Shown one piece after another: positions 10,752 to 18,930 of a DNA stretch of 64,000 nt (the first letter of the stretch is position 1; every line of letters begins with the position of its first letter). The DNA is taken from NCBI RefSeq assembly GCF_005876985.1, contig NZ_VAHD01000001.1, positions 248,001 to 312,000 on the forward strand, in the 5' to 3' direction. The position numbers and the translations under genes are program-made. The DNA is from Rhodoferax bucti (GTDB lineage: Bacteria > Pseudomonadota > Gammaproteobacteria > Burkholderiales > Burkholderiaceae_C). The notes under the pieces were generated by a model, which saw only the letters and a program-made list of their open reading frames with translations, did not search any database and was not told the origin of the DNA.

Positions 10752-11180
10752 TTAAAAAGAGAAATCCTTGAAGACGTCGGGCATTTCACCCTGCATCGCC
10801 TTCGCTTCTTGTTCGTCGTAGGTGGCTTTGTCCCACAGCTCAAAGTGGTTGCCCATGCCCAGCAGCATGGTGTCTTTGGCGATACCTGCCGCTTCGCGCA
10901 ACTCAGGAGAAATCAGCACACGGCCGGTGCCATCCATCTCCACATCCATGGCGTTACCCAGAAAAATCCGCTTCCACCACTGGGCGGACATGGGCAAGGC
11001 AGCAATGCGTTCGCGGAATTTTTCCCACTCGGGGCGGGGAAACACCATGAGGCACCCATGGGGGTGCTTGGTGATCGTCAATTGGCCAGCGGCTGTCGCG
11101 CTCAAGACGTCACGATGCCGCGTCGGCACCGACAGGCGACCCTTGGCATCAAGACTGAGAGACGAAGCCCCTTGGAACAC
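10752..11180 (-). CDS. mraZ: MraZ, transcriptional regulator of the dcw operon
   Basis: SpoVT/AbrB-fold DNA-binding protein with two repeats, each carrying a DxxGR motif (DAKGR near the N-terminus, DGTGR in the second half). I chose the GTG at 11180, which gives [15 protein letters not shown] and 142 residues, the usual MraZ length. An AGGG Shine-Dalgarno lies seven bases upstream, and the upstream extension is not conserved-looking. MraZ binds short direct repeats upstream of its own gene, and such an array is present at 11229-11262. It is the first gene of the operon that extends to murG and beyond. Confidence 0.94.
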   Translation of the reverse strand: MFQGASSLSLDAKGRLSVPTRHRDVLSATAAGQLTITKHPHGCLMVFPRPEWEKFRERIAALPMSAQWWKRIFLGNAMDVEMDGTGRVLISPELREAAGIAKDTMLLGMGNHFELWDKATYDEQEAKAMQGEMPDVFKDFSF

Positions 11181-11228
11181 AAAAACACCCTTTTTGGCTG
11201 TGGCAGCGCTGAAATAGCAATCGCGCGG

Positions 11229-11262
11229 CACTTTTCACCACTAAATTGCACTTTTTTGCACT
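11229..11262 (-). promoter_or_regulatory. MraZ operator: four AGTG boxes at exact 10-bp spacing
   Basis: On the minus strand AGTG occurs at four places, exactly ten bases apart (plus-strand CACT at 11229, 11239, 11249 and 11259). MraZ proteins are known to bind 10-bp-spaced direct repeats (TGGG boxes in enterobacteria, AAAGTG-type boxes in mycoplasmas). The array lies 49 bases before the mraZ start and overlaps the candidate -10 element, so it fits autorepression of the whole cluster. Confidence 0.75.
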
Positions 11263-11287
11263 GTATCAGCAAAACCCACGTTCGCAA
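11260..11287 (-). promoter_or_regulatory. Candidate sigma-70 promoter of mraZ/dcw operon
   Basis: Minus-strand -35 TTGCGA (11282-11287), a 16-base spacer, and -10 TACAGT (11260-11265). The -10 overlaps the most upstream AGTG box, so MraZ bound to the array would block RNA polymerase. No transcript data support it; the call is by motif only. Confidence 0.55.
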
Positions 11288-11319
11288 GAGGGGCTGCGCG
11301 AAAAATTTCCAATGAAATC

Positions 11320-11383
11320 AAGGACTTAGAAGCGTTTTTGAAGCTCAACGAACTTCAAAAATCGTTCTAAATTAAGGACTTAG
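11320..11383. repeat. Hairpin flanked by 10-bp direct repeats
   Basis: A perfect 9-bp inverted repeat (TTTTTGAAG at 11335-11343, CTTCAAAAA at 11353-11361, 9-base loop) sits between two identical copies of AAGGACTTAG (11320-11329 and 11374-11383). It lies between the 3' end of hslU and the mraZ promoter. The arms are AT-rich compared with the surroundings. It may be a weak bidirectional terminator, a protein-binding site or the scar of a small insertion; sequence alone does not decide. Confidence 0.5.
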
Positions 11384-11410
11384 CGAGGGCAGTGAAAGTG
11401 ATGCTTGAAG

Positions 11411-11434
11411 CGCCGACCGTTTATCCGGTCGGTG
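11411..11434 (-). terminator. Hairpin just after hslU
   Basis: CCGACCG (11413-11419) pairs perfectly with CGGTCGG (11426-11432) around a six-base loop and can extend by two more pairs. It begins six bases after the hslU stop in the transcribed direction. No good T-tract follows, so it is either an imperfect terminator or a 3'-end stabilising hairpin. Confidence 0.45.
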
Positions 11435-11439
11435 CGGTG

Positions 11440-12774
11440 CTACAGGATGTAGCGGGACAGGTCTTCGTCCTGGCTGAGAGCGGAAAGACGCTGGTCTACG
11501 TATTCCGCATCAATTCGCACCGTGGTGCCGGTCAAAGTGGCCGCATCAAAGCTCACTTCGTCCAGCAAACGCTCCATCACGGTGGACAAGCGACGGGCAC
11601 CGATATTTTCGGTGCGCTCGTTCACCTCAAATGCAATCTGCGCCAAGCGGGTCACCCCCTCGGGCGTGAAGTCCAGGGTGACGTTCTCTGTCGCCAGCAA
11701 CGCCTGGTATTGCTTCACCAAGGAGGCGTGGGTCTGAGTCAGAATGGCCTCGAAGTCTTTGACGGACAAGGACTGTAGCTCCACCCGGATCGGGAAGCGC
11801 CCCTGTAACTCAGGAATGAGGTCACTGGGTTTGCTCAAGTGGAAGGCCCCGGAGGCTACAAACAAGATGTGGTCCGTTTTGACCATGCCATATTTGGTGG
11901 TCACGGTGGTGCCCTCCACCAAAGGCAGCAAATCACGCTGCACGCCTTGCCGGGACACCTCGCCAGCCTGGCCCTCACTGCGGGACGTCACTTTGTCAAT
12001 CTCGTCAATGAACACAATGCCGTTTTGCTCCAGCGTATGGATGGCTTGCGCTTTGATGTCGTCTTCATTGACCAGCTTGGCGGCCTCTTCATCCACCAGA
12101 ATTTTCAAGGCCTCGTCAATCCGGAGCTTGCGGGACTGCTTTTTGCCCTGCCCCATCTGCCCGAACAGGCCACGGAGTTGCTCGGTCATTTCTTCCATGC
12201 CTGCGGGCCCCATCACCTCCAGATGTGGCGCGGCAACCGGTACATCGAGCTCAATTTCGCGGTCCGCCAACAAGCCTTCGCGCAACTTCTTGCGGAAGGT
12301 CTGCCGGGCTGTGCTCTCGGGGGCATCCGCCGAGGAGGCAATACCAAATTCGTTGCGTGGCGGGGGCACCAATACATCGAGCACCCGCTCTTCGGCTGCA
12401 TCTTCTGCGCGGGCACGGACTTTTTGCTTTTCAGCTTCTCGGGTCTGCTTGACCGCAATGTCTGCAAGGTCGCGGATGATGGTGTCTACATCTTTGCCGA
12501 CATAACCCACCTCGGTGAACTTGGTCGCCTCGACCTTGATGAAAGGTGCATCGGCCAAGCGCGCCAAACGGCGGGCGATTTCTGTCTTGCCGACACCGGT
12601 CGGCCCAATCATCAAAATATTCTTGGGCGTGATTTCAGTGCGCAGGCTGCCCTCCACCATCTGCCGGCGCCAGCGGTTACGCAGAGCAATGGCCACCGCG
12701 CGCTTGGCGTCGGCTTGTCCCACGATGTGTTTATCCAGCTCGGCAACGATGCCGTGAGGGGTCAAAGAGTGCAT
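11440..12774 (-). CDS. hslU: HslU, ATPase of the HslVU protease
   Basis: AAA+ unfoldase of 444 residues that feeds substrates to the HslV peptidase in the cytoplasm. It has the N-terminal ELDKHIVGQ motif, Walker [10 protein letters not shown], an intermediate I-domain, Walker B VFIDEIDK, a sensor region, and a C-terminal tail ending DLSRYIL that docks into HslV. It starts 24 bases after the hslV stop, as an hslVU operon. Heat-shock (sigma-32) control is usual for the pair, but I did not identify a clear sigma-32 promoter. Confidence 0.97.
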   Translation of the reverse strand: MHSLTPHGIVAELDKHIVGQADAKRAVAIALRNRWRRQMVEGSLRTEITPKNILMIGPTGVGKTEIARRLARLADAPFIKVEATKFTEVGYVGKDVDTIIRDLADIAVKQTREAEKQKVRARAEDAAEERVLDVLVPPPRNEFGIASSADAPESTARQTFRKKLREGLLADREIELDVPVAAPHLEVMGPAGMEEMTEQLRGLFGQMGQGKKQSRKLRIDEALKILVDEEAAKLVNEDDIKAQAIHTLEQNGIVFIDEIDKVTSRSEGQAGEVSRQGVQRDLLPLVEGTTVTTKYGMVKTDHILFVASGAFHLSKPSDLIPELQGRFPIRVELQSLSVKDFEAILTQTHASLVKQYQALLATENVTLDFTPEGVTRLAQIAFEVNERTENIGARRLSTVMERLLDEVSFDAATLTGTTVRIDAEYVDQRLSALSQDEDLSRYIL

Positions 12775-12798
12775 GCAGTGATCGGGCGTGTGCCGCGT

Positions 12799-13344
12799 TT
12801 ACAGAGTTTCAATGGTGTGGTGCATATTGGTATAGATGCACAGCTCGCCAGCGATCTCCAAGGAGCGCTTGACGATGTCCGCCGCCGGCAGGTCGGAATG
12901 GTGCAGCAGCGCCACCGCTGCAGCCTGGGCATACGCACCGCCCGAGCCGATGGTGACAATGCCGTTTTCCGGCTCCAGCACATCGCCGTTGCCGGTGATG
13001 ATGAGTGAGGCATCTTTGTCTGCCACTGCCAGCATGGCCTCCAATTTGCGCAGTACGCGGTCGGTCCGCCAGTCTTTGGTCAGCTCAATCGCAGCCCGCA
13101 CCAGATGGCCTTGGTGCTTTTCAAGCTTGGCTTCAAACCGCTCAAACAGCGTGAATGCATCAGCGGTGGCGCCGGCAAAACCGGCTAGCACCTTGCCGTG
13201 GTAGAGCTTGCGCACTTTGCGAGCAGTGCCCTTAACCACGATGTTGCCGAGGGTGACCTGCCCATCCCCACCAATGGCCACTTGATCACCCTGAGGCGTT
13301 TTGCGGCGCACGCTGATGATGGTGGTTCCGTGAAATTGTTCCAT
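12799..13344 (-). CDS. hslV: HslV, proteasome-like peptidase
   Basis: N-terminal nucleophile threonine peptidase of the HslVU complex. The start at 13344 gives MEQFHG followed by TTIISVRR, where Thr7 becomes the catalytic residue after propeptide removal; the total length is 181 residues. An in-frame ATG two codons upstream (13350) is also possible, and neither has a strong Shine-Dalgarno. Conserved GDGQVTLG and [13 protein letters not shown] are present. It is the first gene of the hslVU pair. Confidence 0.96.
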   Translation of the reverse strand: MEQFHGTTIISVRRKTPQGDQVAIGGDGQVTLGNIVVKGTARKVRKLYHGKVLAGFAGATADAFTLFERFEAKLEKHQGHLVRAAIELTKDWRTDRVLRKLEAMLAVADKDASLIITGNGDVLEPENGIVTIGSGGAYAQAAAVALLHHSDLPAADIVKRSLEIAGELCIYTNMHHTIETL

Positions 13345-13407
13345 AGACATAAAGTAGATATGAGTCGCACGAATGCAAGTAACCCGGCGCGCAATCTGCG
13401 CCAAGTA

Positions 13408-15189
13408 TCAAAAAGCCCGGGGAACGATGCGGGCGTGCTCGTTGATGCCGATCACGTTGAAAAATGCGGCTACCAAGCGATGAACATCTTCGAACTGCAC
13501 CGTGCAACCCTGCGCCTGCTTTTGGGCCACCCAATTGAGAATGCTGCCAGCGGCAGAAAAGTCAACGCGCACCAGGTACCGGCATGACACAGACACGGTC
13601 TCAGCAATGGCGCTCGCACTGTCAATCGCCGCCAATACATCGGAGGCATCGCCCAAGACCTCACCGCGCAACTCTTGGCTACTCACGGTGACCGAATTCA
13701 AGGCCACTGGCACCGTGGCGCTGAAGTCTGCGGGCTTGGCGGATGGAGCAGCAGGACTCCAGGTGGTGTACGCACACTGTGCGGGCTCCCATGCTGGCGG
13801 GGACACCTCATAGGTCACGCAATAGTCCAAGGCCACCAACTCAAACTCGTCGAGCAACTGCATCGCACGCAATACATTCAGGCGTACGCCCCACCAAGCA
13901 GAATCTACCGTGCGATCGCCTGAGGGCGTCATGTCGCGCAAGGTAGTGAGCAATGCGTGCGAGCCAGAAAAGCTCAACGACACAGGCTCATTGCACAGGC
14001 TGGCGAACAAACCGGCCAACAGGGGCATGGACGGCGGGTCAATCTGCTGCAATGCATCCCAAGACAAGGCCCAGGGCATAGGCTCGCGAGACAGCACATC
14101 GCGCAACGCCTCCATATCGTCCACCCGCAGAACGGATGGGCAAGCCCACATGGCGGCTTGCTGGCGCACCGGTACGCCAGCAGACTCCCACATGAATGGC
14201 GCGGCTGCGGTCGTATCGCTCGCCACTTGTGCATCCAAACGGACCGGCTGCCACACTGGCACACGCCCGTTCCACAGATGGGCATAGTCCATGGTGGCAG
14301 CCTCAAAACGCGCCCGGTTTTGCGTAGCCCGGTAAAAGTCCATCAACGCGGCCGCCCAGTTCAAGGCCACTTCCGCATCCACCGAACCGGCCTGCAAGGC
14401 GTGTAGCAATCCCGATTCGGCGCCCGCATCGTCTCCATTGGCAAAGCGGATGGCGGCCTCTTCCAACTCTGGATCGGTGGCCACATCTGCCACATTCATG
14501 GCAAACAGCTTGGAGGTAGAAAAACTCAACTCGCTGTCGACCACCCCAAGCCCAGCCACAGGAGTCGGCGCCGCCGCACGAGGCACAGGCAAAGGTACGT
14601 GCGAAGACATGGGCAGCAAATCACTGCCCATCTCGGTGGGCGGGTATTCCGTAGCGGGACCAACCGGGCGCGCCACCGTCCCCATCGACAATCCGGCGGA
14701 CTCGGTCGCATCAAACGACGAAGGCAAGGAAATCGGCGACGTCGAGTCGCCTGATGGGGCTTGAACCGGCAGGGGCTTCTGTGCAGGCACAACAGGCGCG
14801 ACCACACCACCAGCGCCTTGCGCGGCGGCATCTTGTTTGCCTTTCCACCACTGCTTGGACATCTGCGCTTCGATCTCGTCGATCTTCTTCAGTGTCACGG
14901 CACGGCCATCCGGGTCGGTGGGAATGCTGGTCTGGAAAAACGAGGGGCGTGCCACGCCGGCGGTAACGGAAGGGTCTCGGTTACGCAGTTTGCGCAGCTG
15001 ATCGAACTCGCGCTTGCGGACAAAATCGTTCTGCCGCTTGCGTTCGATCATGGCCTTCAAGGCCTGTTTGTCATAGGCGCTGTCGGGCTCGGTTTCTACC
15101 CGCGACAACTCCGACCAGTCCTTGGTCGGATTGCGCACGAACATCGCCACCTTGGACAGTAAGCCGGGACGTTCGTCTTTGGTCGCCAT
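13408..15189 (-). CDS. STAS-domain protein of unknown function
   Basis: Large protein of 593 residues. The first roughly 110 residues are basic and helical (RKRQNDFVRKREFDQLRKLR), followed by a Pro/Ser-rich linker. A helical middle, and a C-terminal region of about 90 residues looks like an STAS/MlaB-type fold (LRGEVLGDASDVLAAID ... CRYLVRVDFSAAGSILNW ... VAAFFNVIGI). STAS domains often bind partner proteins or nucleotides. No catalytic motif or membrane segment is seen. It lies between hslV and dksA on the same strand, 31 bases after the dksA stop-side gap, so it may be cotranscribed with dksA. The role is unknown. ATG at 15189 is chosen because upstream codons read as low-complexity. Confidence 0.8.
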   Translation of the reverse strand: MATKDERPGLLSKVAMFVRNPTKDWSELSRVETEPDSAYDKQALKAMIERKRQNDFVRKREFDQLRKLRNRDPSVTAGVARPSFFQTSIPTDPDGRAVTLKKIDEIEAQMSKQWWKGKQDAAAQGAGGVVAPVVPAQKPLPVQAPSGDSTSPISLPSSFDATESAGLSMGTVARPVGPATEYPPTEMGSDLLPMSSHVPLPVPRAAAPTPVAGLGVVDSELSFSTSKLFAMNVADVATDPELEEAAIRFANGDDAGAESGLLHALQAGSVDAEVALNWAAALMDFYRATQNRARFEAATMDYAHLWNGRVPVWQPVRLDAQVASDTTAAAPFMWESAGVPVRQQAAMWACPSVLRVDDMEALRDVLSREPMPWALSWDALQQIDPPSMPLLAGLFASLCNEPVSLSFSGSHALLTTLRDMTPSGDRTVDSAWWGVRLNVLRAMQLLDEFELVALDYCVTYEVSPPAWEPAQCAYTTWSPAAPSAKPADFSATVPVALNSVTVSSQELRGEVLGDASDVLAAIDSASAIAETVSVSCRYLVRVDFSAAGSILNWVAQKQAQGCTVQFEDVHRLVAAFFNVIGINEHARIVPRAF

Positions 15190-15220
15190 AGAGCTTGAAC
15201 TAGCTGCGCTACGCGGAAAC

Positions 15221-16156
15221 TCAGTCCCCGAACATCTTCTGCTTGAGCTCGCGGCGTTGCTGGGCTTCGAGCGACAGCGTGGCCGTAGGGCGGGCCAACA
15301 AACGACCCACACCAATGGGCTCGCCGGTTTCATCGCAGTAACCGTAGTCACCGGCGTCAATACGGGCAATCGACTGCTCGATCTTTTTCAGCAACTTACG
15401 CTCGCGGTCGCGGGTGCGCAGCTCCAGGGCGTGCTCTTCTTCAATCGTGGCGCGGTCTGCGGGGTCGGGTACCACCGAGGTATCTTCACGCAAGTGCTCT
15501 GTGGTTTCGCCCGCGCTGGTCAGGATGTCGCGCTTCAAGGTAGACAGCTTCAAGCGGAAGGCAGCGAGCTGCACTTCGTTCATGTATTCAGCGTCTGGCA
15601 TGGCCAAGAGCTCGGCGTCCGTCAATTCGGCAACCGGCTTGCTCTTCCAGTTGTTGGCAAGTTTGGTGTCTTTTTTCACGATGGCAGGAATCACGGGGGC
15701 AATGAAAGGAGCGGAGGGAGTCTGGTTGTAACTGGCTTTAGCCGCCGTTGACGCCACCGATTGGGCCATGGACGGCACCGTCAATTGTGCCAAGCGGGAT
15801 GATGGGCGGCCGGGCTTGGCTGCAACCGTCGCTACCACAGGGGCTGCCACAGCCACAGGCGCTTCTTTGGGTGCCGCTGTCGGCTTCACAGCCACCTTGG
15901 CGGCAGCGGGCTTGCTTTTTACCGCAGCCACGGGGGCTGCAACGGCTTTTTCAGGCTTGGCAGCAGGCGCCGCAGGTTTGGAGATTGTTTTAGCGGGGGC
16001 AGTGGCCACAGTTTTGACAGCGGCTTTGCTGCTCGTTTTGGTTGATACGGTCGGCTTGGCGGCGGCGGTTACCGTTTTGGCAACCGCTTTCTCTGCCACT
16101 TTGGCTTTACTCGGAGCGGCTTTTGCCTTGCTCTCTTTCCCGGATTTCGCGTTCAC
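15221..16156 (-). CDS. dksA: DksA, single-cysteine type with Lys/Ala-rich N-terminal tail
   Basis: RNA-polymerase secondary-channel factor that works with ppGpp. The C-terminal roughly 125 residues are DksA: a coiled coil (LKRDILTSAGETTEHLRED ... DPADRATIEEEHALELRTRDRERK) and a globular end with GYCDETGEPIG and RLLARPTATLSLEAQ. Of the four classical zinc cysteines only Cys274 remains, the others being Thr, Leu and Ala, so zinc is probably not bound. About 185 residues of Lys/Ala/Pro-rich tail precede it. I prefer the GTG at 16156, which has AGGAGA seven bases upstream. An ATG at 16312 (363 residues, preceded by AGGGGGTG) is the alternative. Confidence 0.9.
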   Translation of the reverse strand: MNAKSGKESKAKAAPSKAKVAEKAVAKTVTAAAKPTVSTKTSSKAAVKTVATAPAKTISKPAAPAAKPEKAVAAPVAAVKSKPAAAKVAVKPTAAPKEAPVAVAAPVVATVAAKPGRPSSRLAQLTVPSMAQSVASTAAKASYNQTPSAPFIAPVIPAIVKKDTKLANNWKSKPVAELTDAELLAMPDAEYMNEVQLAAFRLKLSTLKRDILTSAGETTEHLREDTSVVPDPADRATIEEEHALELRTRDRERKLLKKIEQSIARIDAGDYGYCDETGEPIGVGRLLARPTATLSLEAQQRRELKQKMFGD

Positions 16157-16347
16157 TTCTTGTCTCCTGGCAGGTTGGGCCTGCGCATGGTCGCTGGTGG
16201 CTGCAGTCGCTTTGCGGCCTTTGGCAGGCGCGACAGAGCGGGTTTCTTCGGCGCGCGAGTGTACAGGCTTACCCGAGGGAAATCCCATTAGTTGCAAAAG
16301 CGAGACAAACATAGCACCCCCTACCGCGATCGGATCAACAGACCGGC

Positions 16348-17397
16348 TTAGACCAGGGACTGCTCCATACCCTGCAAGAAGATGTCTTTGGGCAAATCAA
16401 TCCCGATGAACACCATCTTGCTCATGCGCACCTCGCCCTCGCCCCATACAGGCCCCAAGTCGCTGCCCATCAACTGGTGCACGCCCTGGAAGATCACTTT
16501 GCGGTCGGTGCCTTGCATAAAAAGCACGCCTTTGTAGCGCAGCATGCGCGGACCATAGATATTGACGATGGCGCCCAGAAAATCTTCCAGCTTGGCCGGG
16601 TCAAACGGCCGCTCGGACTTGAAGACAAAGCTCTTCACATCGTCTTCATGATGGTGGTGGTGCCCGTGGGCCGCGTGGTCGTGGGCATGGGACGGGTGAT
16701 CGCAATGCTCACCATGCTCGTGGTCATGGTGGTGGTCGTCTTCTTTCAGGAAGTCCGGATCGATGTCGAGCTTGGCATTCAGGTTGAAGCCGCGCAGGTC
16801 AAACACCTCTTTGATCGCCACATCACCGAAATGCACCGCCTTTTGCGGCGCGCGCGGGTTCATGTGCTTGATGCGGTGCATCAGCGCATCCAACTCGTCC
16901 TTGGACACCAGGTCCGACTTGCTGATGAAAATCTGGTCCGCAAAACCAATCTGGCGACGCGCTTCCTGGCGGTCATTGAGCTGCTGCACCGCATGCTTGG
17001 CATCCACCAGCGTCAGGATGGAGTCCAGCAAATAAGTCTCCGCGATCTCGTCATCCATGAAGAAGGTCTGGGCCACCGGGCCGGGGTCGGCCACACCAGT
17101 GGTTTCGATCACGACCCGCTCAAAGTCCAGCTCACCCTTGCGTTTTTTCTCCGCCAAGTCTTTGAGCGTGGTGCGCAGGTCTTCGCGGATGGTGCAGCAC
17201 ACACAGCCATTGCTCATCTGGATTATTTGCTCGTTGGTGTCGCTCACCAGAATGTCGCTGTCGATGTTCTCTTCACCGAACTCATTTTCAATTACGGCGA
17301 TCTTCTGGCCGTGGGCCTCGGCCAGCACGCGCTTGAGCAAGGTGGTTTTACCGGAACCCAGAAAACCGGTCAGGATGGTGGCGGGAATCAAGCTCAT
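16348..17397 (-). CDS. COG0523 (CobW/ZNG1-like) metal-chaperone GTPase
   Basis: G3E-family P-loop GTPase of 349 residues. It has Walker A GFLGSGKTTL (11-20), the metal-site CxCC at Cys65-Cys67-Cys68, the guanine motif near SKSD, a histidine-rich loop at 221-251 with about fifteen His residues, and the C-terminal CobW domain. Members of this family hand zinc or other metals to client proteins. It lies directly upstream of dksA on the same strand, an association also known for zinc-responsive COG0523 genes and cysteine-poor DksA paralogues. The exact metal and client cannot be read from sequence. Confidence 0.93.
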   Translation of the reverse strand: MSLIPATILTGFLGSGKTTLLKRVLAEAHGQKIAVIENEFGEENIDSDILVSDTNEQIIQMSNGCVCCTIREDLRTTLKDLAEKKRKGELDFERVVIETTGVADPGPVAQTFFMDDEIAETYLLDSILTLVDAKHAVQQLNDRQEARRQIGFADQIFISKSDLVSKDELDALMHRIKHMNPRAPQKAVHFGDVAIKEVFDLRGFNLNAKLDIDPDFLKEDDHHHDHEHGEHCDHPSHAHDHAAHGHHHHHEDDVKSFVFKSERPFDPAKLEDFLGAIVNIYGPRMLRYKGVLFMQGTDRKVIFQGVHQLMGSDLGPVWGEGEVRMSKMVFIGIDLPKDIFLQGMEQSLV

Positions 17398-17478
17398 CGT
17401 TCAACTTCCAAAAATGGTGCAGTGCAAAAGAAGCAACTGGGGAGTGTAGTCAGCAATTCAAGGTTTTCAGTGACACCG

Positions 17479-18660
17479 CTAGCGGCGCATCACCACCAAG
17501 CCCTTGAGGTATTCGCCCTCGGGAAAGGCGATGGTCATCGGATGGTCCGGGGCGCCGCCCATGCGCTCGGTGATAAAGCCGTCCACCCCCGCATCCGAAC
17601 CCGCGCCGGCAATGATTTTGTGAAACAAGTCCGAGCTGATGCCACCGGAGCAGCTGTAGGTGAACAGCACGCCACCCGGCTCCAGCAACTTGAAGGCCAG
17701 GCGGTTGATGTCCTTGTAAGCCCGCGCCGCGCGCTCGGCGTGCGCCACCGTCGGCGCAAACTTGGGAGGATCCAGAATGATGGCGTCAAAGGTGCGCCCC
17801 TCGGCGGCGAAAGCGCGCAACGAGGCATTCACATCTGCATCCATGAAGGTGGTGCGCGCCGCATCAAAGCCATTCAGGGCGACGTTGGCCTTGGCTTTTT
17901 CGATAGCCGGGCCACTGGAATCGATCGAGGTCACGTGCCCGGCGCCGCCGGACAAAGCCGCCACCGAGAACCCGCCGGTGTAGCAGTAGCAGTTCAGCAC
18001 CCGCTGGAAACCGAGGCGGCGGGTGTACTGGGCAAATTTGTGCCGGCTGTCACGCTGGTCCAGATAAAAGCCGGTTTTGTGGCCTTCTGCGATGCTCAGG
18101 GCCAGTTTCCAGTCATGCTCGCGCAGCACCAGGTCCGTCGCCCCTTCGCCACGCAGCCAGCCGGTGGCCTCGGGCAAGCCCTCCAAGGCGCGGCTGCTGG
18201 CATCCGAGCGCTCGTACAGCTTGGTCAGCCCGGTGGCACTGAGCAAGGCATCCGCAATGGCGGGCTTCCACTTCTCCACACCGGCCGAGGTGAACTGCGC
18301 CACCAGCGTGTCACCGTAGCGGTCCACGATCAAACCGGGCAATCCATCCGACTCGCCGTGGATCAGGCGGACACCGTCGCTTTGTATGTCAAATCTGGCT
18401 CTGGCGCCTATAGCTTGTGCGCAAGCAGCTATAAAAAAGCTAGCATCAATGCGCTGCTTTTCATCAAAACTCCAGACACGCGCCCGGATCTTGGACTGAG
18501 GACTGAACGCCGCCCAACCCAGAAATGCCCCCTCGGCCGATTCGACGCGAACCGTCTCCCCGCTATCTCCGCCGCCTTTGGCGATGGCGGATTCAAAAAT
18601 CCAAGGGTGGCGGCGCAACAAGGAGCGCTCTTTACCGGCGCGCAATCGAATGGTTTTCAT
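17479..18660 (-). CDS. rlmI: RlmI-like 23S rRNA m5C methyltransferase
   Basis: Class I SAM-dependent RNA methyltransferase of 393 residues. An N-terminal PUA-type domain (RLRAGKERSLLRRHPWIFESAI) is followed by a Rossmann methyltransferase with VLNCYCYTGGFSVAA, ILDPPKFAP and FTYSCSGG. RlmI methylates C1962 of 23S rRNA in E. coli. ATG at 18660 matches the family start. Residues 73-90 are encoded by the dispersed 54-bp repeat (copy B). The segment between the two domains is about as long as in E. coli RlmI, so the repeat appears to replace rather than lengthen the native sequence. Confidence 0.9.
   Translation of the reverse strand: MKTIRLRAGKERSLLRRHPWIFESAIAKGGGDSGETVRVESAEGAFLGWAAFSPQSKIRARVWSFDEKQRIDASFFIAACAQAIGARARFDIQSDGVRLIHGESDGLPGLIVDRYGDTLVAQFTSAGVEKWKPAIADALLSATGLTKLYERSDASSRALEGLPEATGWLRGEGATDLVLREHDWKLALSIAEGHKTGFYLDQRDSRHKFAQYTRRLGFQRVLNCYCYTGGFSVAALSGGAGHVTSIDSSGPAIEKAKANVALNGFDAARTTFMDADVNASLRAFAAEGRTFDAIILDPPKFAPTVAHAERAARAYKDINRLAFKLLEPGGVLFTYSCSGGISSDLFHKIIAGAGSDAGVDGFITERMGGAPDHPMTIAFPEGEYLKGLVVMRR
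18391..18444 (-). repeat. Dispersed 54-bp element, copy B (inside rlmI-like gene)
   Basis: Minus-strand GCTAGCTTTTTTATAGC, then TGCTTGCGCA, ten variable bases, GCGCCAGAGCC. It is translated in the same element frame as copy A, giving IAACAQAIGAR against [11 protein letters not shown] in MurD. The stem pair 22/36 is T-A in this copy. Confidence 0.85.
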
Positions 18661-18723
18661 GGGGGCTATTGTCGCTTGGAGGTGCGGGCGGGTCTCGCTC
18701 TTAGACAGACTGGCCCGGAAAAC

Positions 18724-18754
18724 AAAAAAGGCCAGCAAACTGCTGACCTTTTTT
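18724..18754 (-). terminator. Rho-independent terminator after tRNA-Gly
   Basis: On the minus strand AGGTCAGCA and TGCTGGCCT form a nine-pair stem with one G-T wobble and a three-base loop, followed by TTTTTT. It begins 20 bases beyond the tRNA 3' end. Confidence 0.85.
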
Positions 18755-18774
18755 GAAACCCTTGAGGGTGAATT

Positions 18775-18850
18775 TGGAGCGGGAAAAGAGTCTCGAACTC
18801 TCGACCTCAACCTTGGCAAGGTTGCGCTCTACCAACTGAGCTATTCCCGC
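18775..18850 (-). tRNA. tRNA-Gly (anticodon GCC)
   Basis: 76 bases folding as a full cloverleaf. The acceptor GCGGGAA pairs with TTCCCGC, the D arm contains AGCTCAGTTGGTAGAGC, the anticodon arm is CAACC-TTGCCAA-GGTTG with anticodon GCC, and the T arm holds GTTCGAG. The CCA end is encoded. It has its own promoter upstream and a terminator downstream, so it is a monocistronic tRNA gene. Confidence 0.97.
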
Positions 18851-18864
18851 ATTACAAGCCTATG

Positions 18865-18893
18865 ATTATATACCGCGTTTTGGCGCCTTGCAA
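18865..18893 (-). promoter_or_regulatory. Promoter of tRNA-Gly
   Basis: Minus-strand -35 TTGCAA (18888-18893), a 17-base spacer, and a perfect -10 TATAAT (18865-18870) 14 bases before the mature tRNA 5' end. Spacing and match to sigma-70 consensus are near ideal. Confidence 0.8.
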
Positions 18894-18930
18894 GAAAGTG
18901 GCAACTTTTTTCAAAAAAGAATTGCACCCA

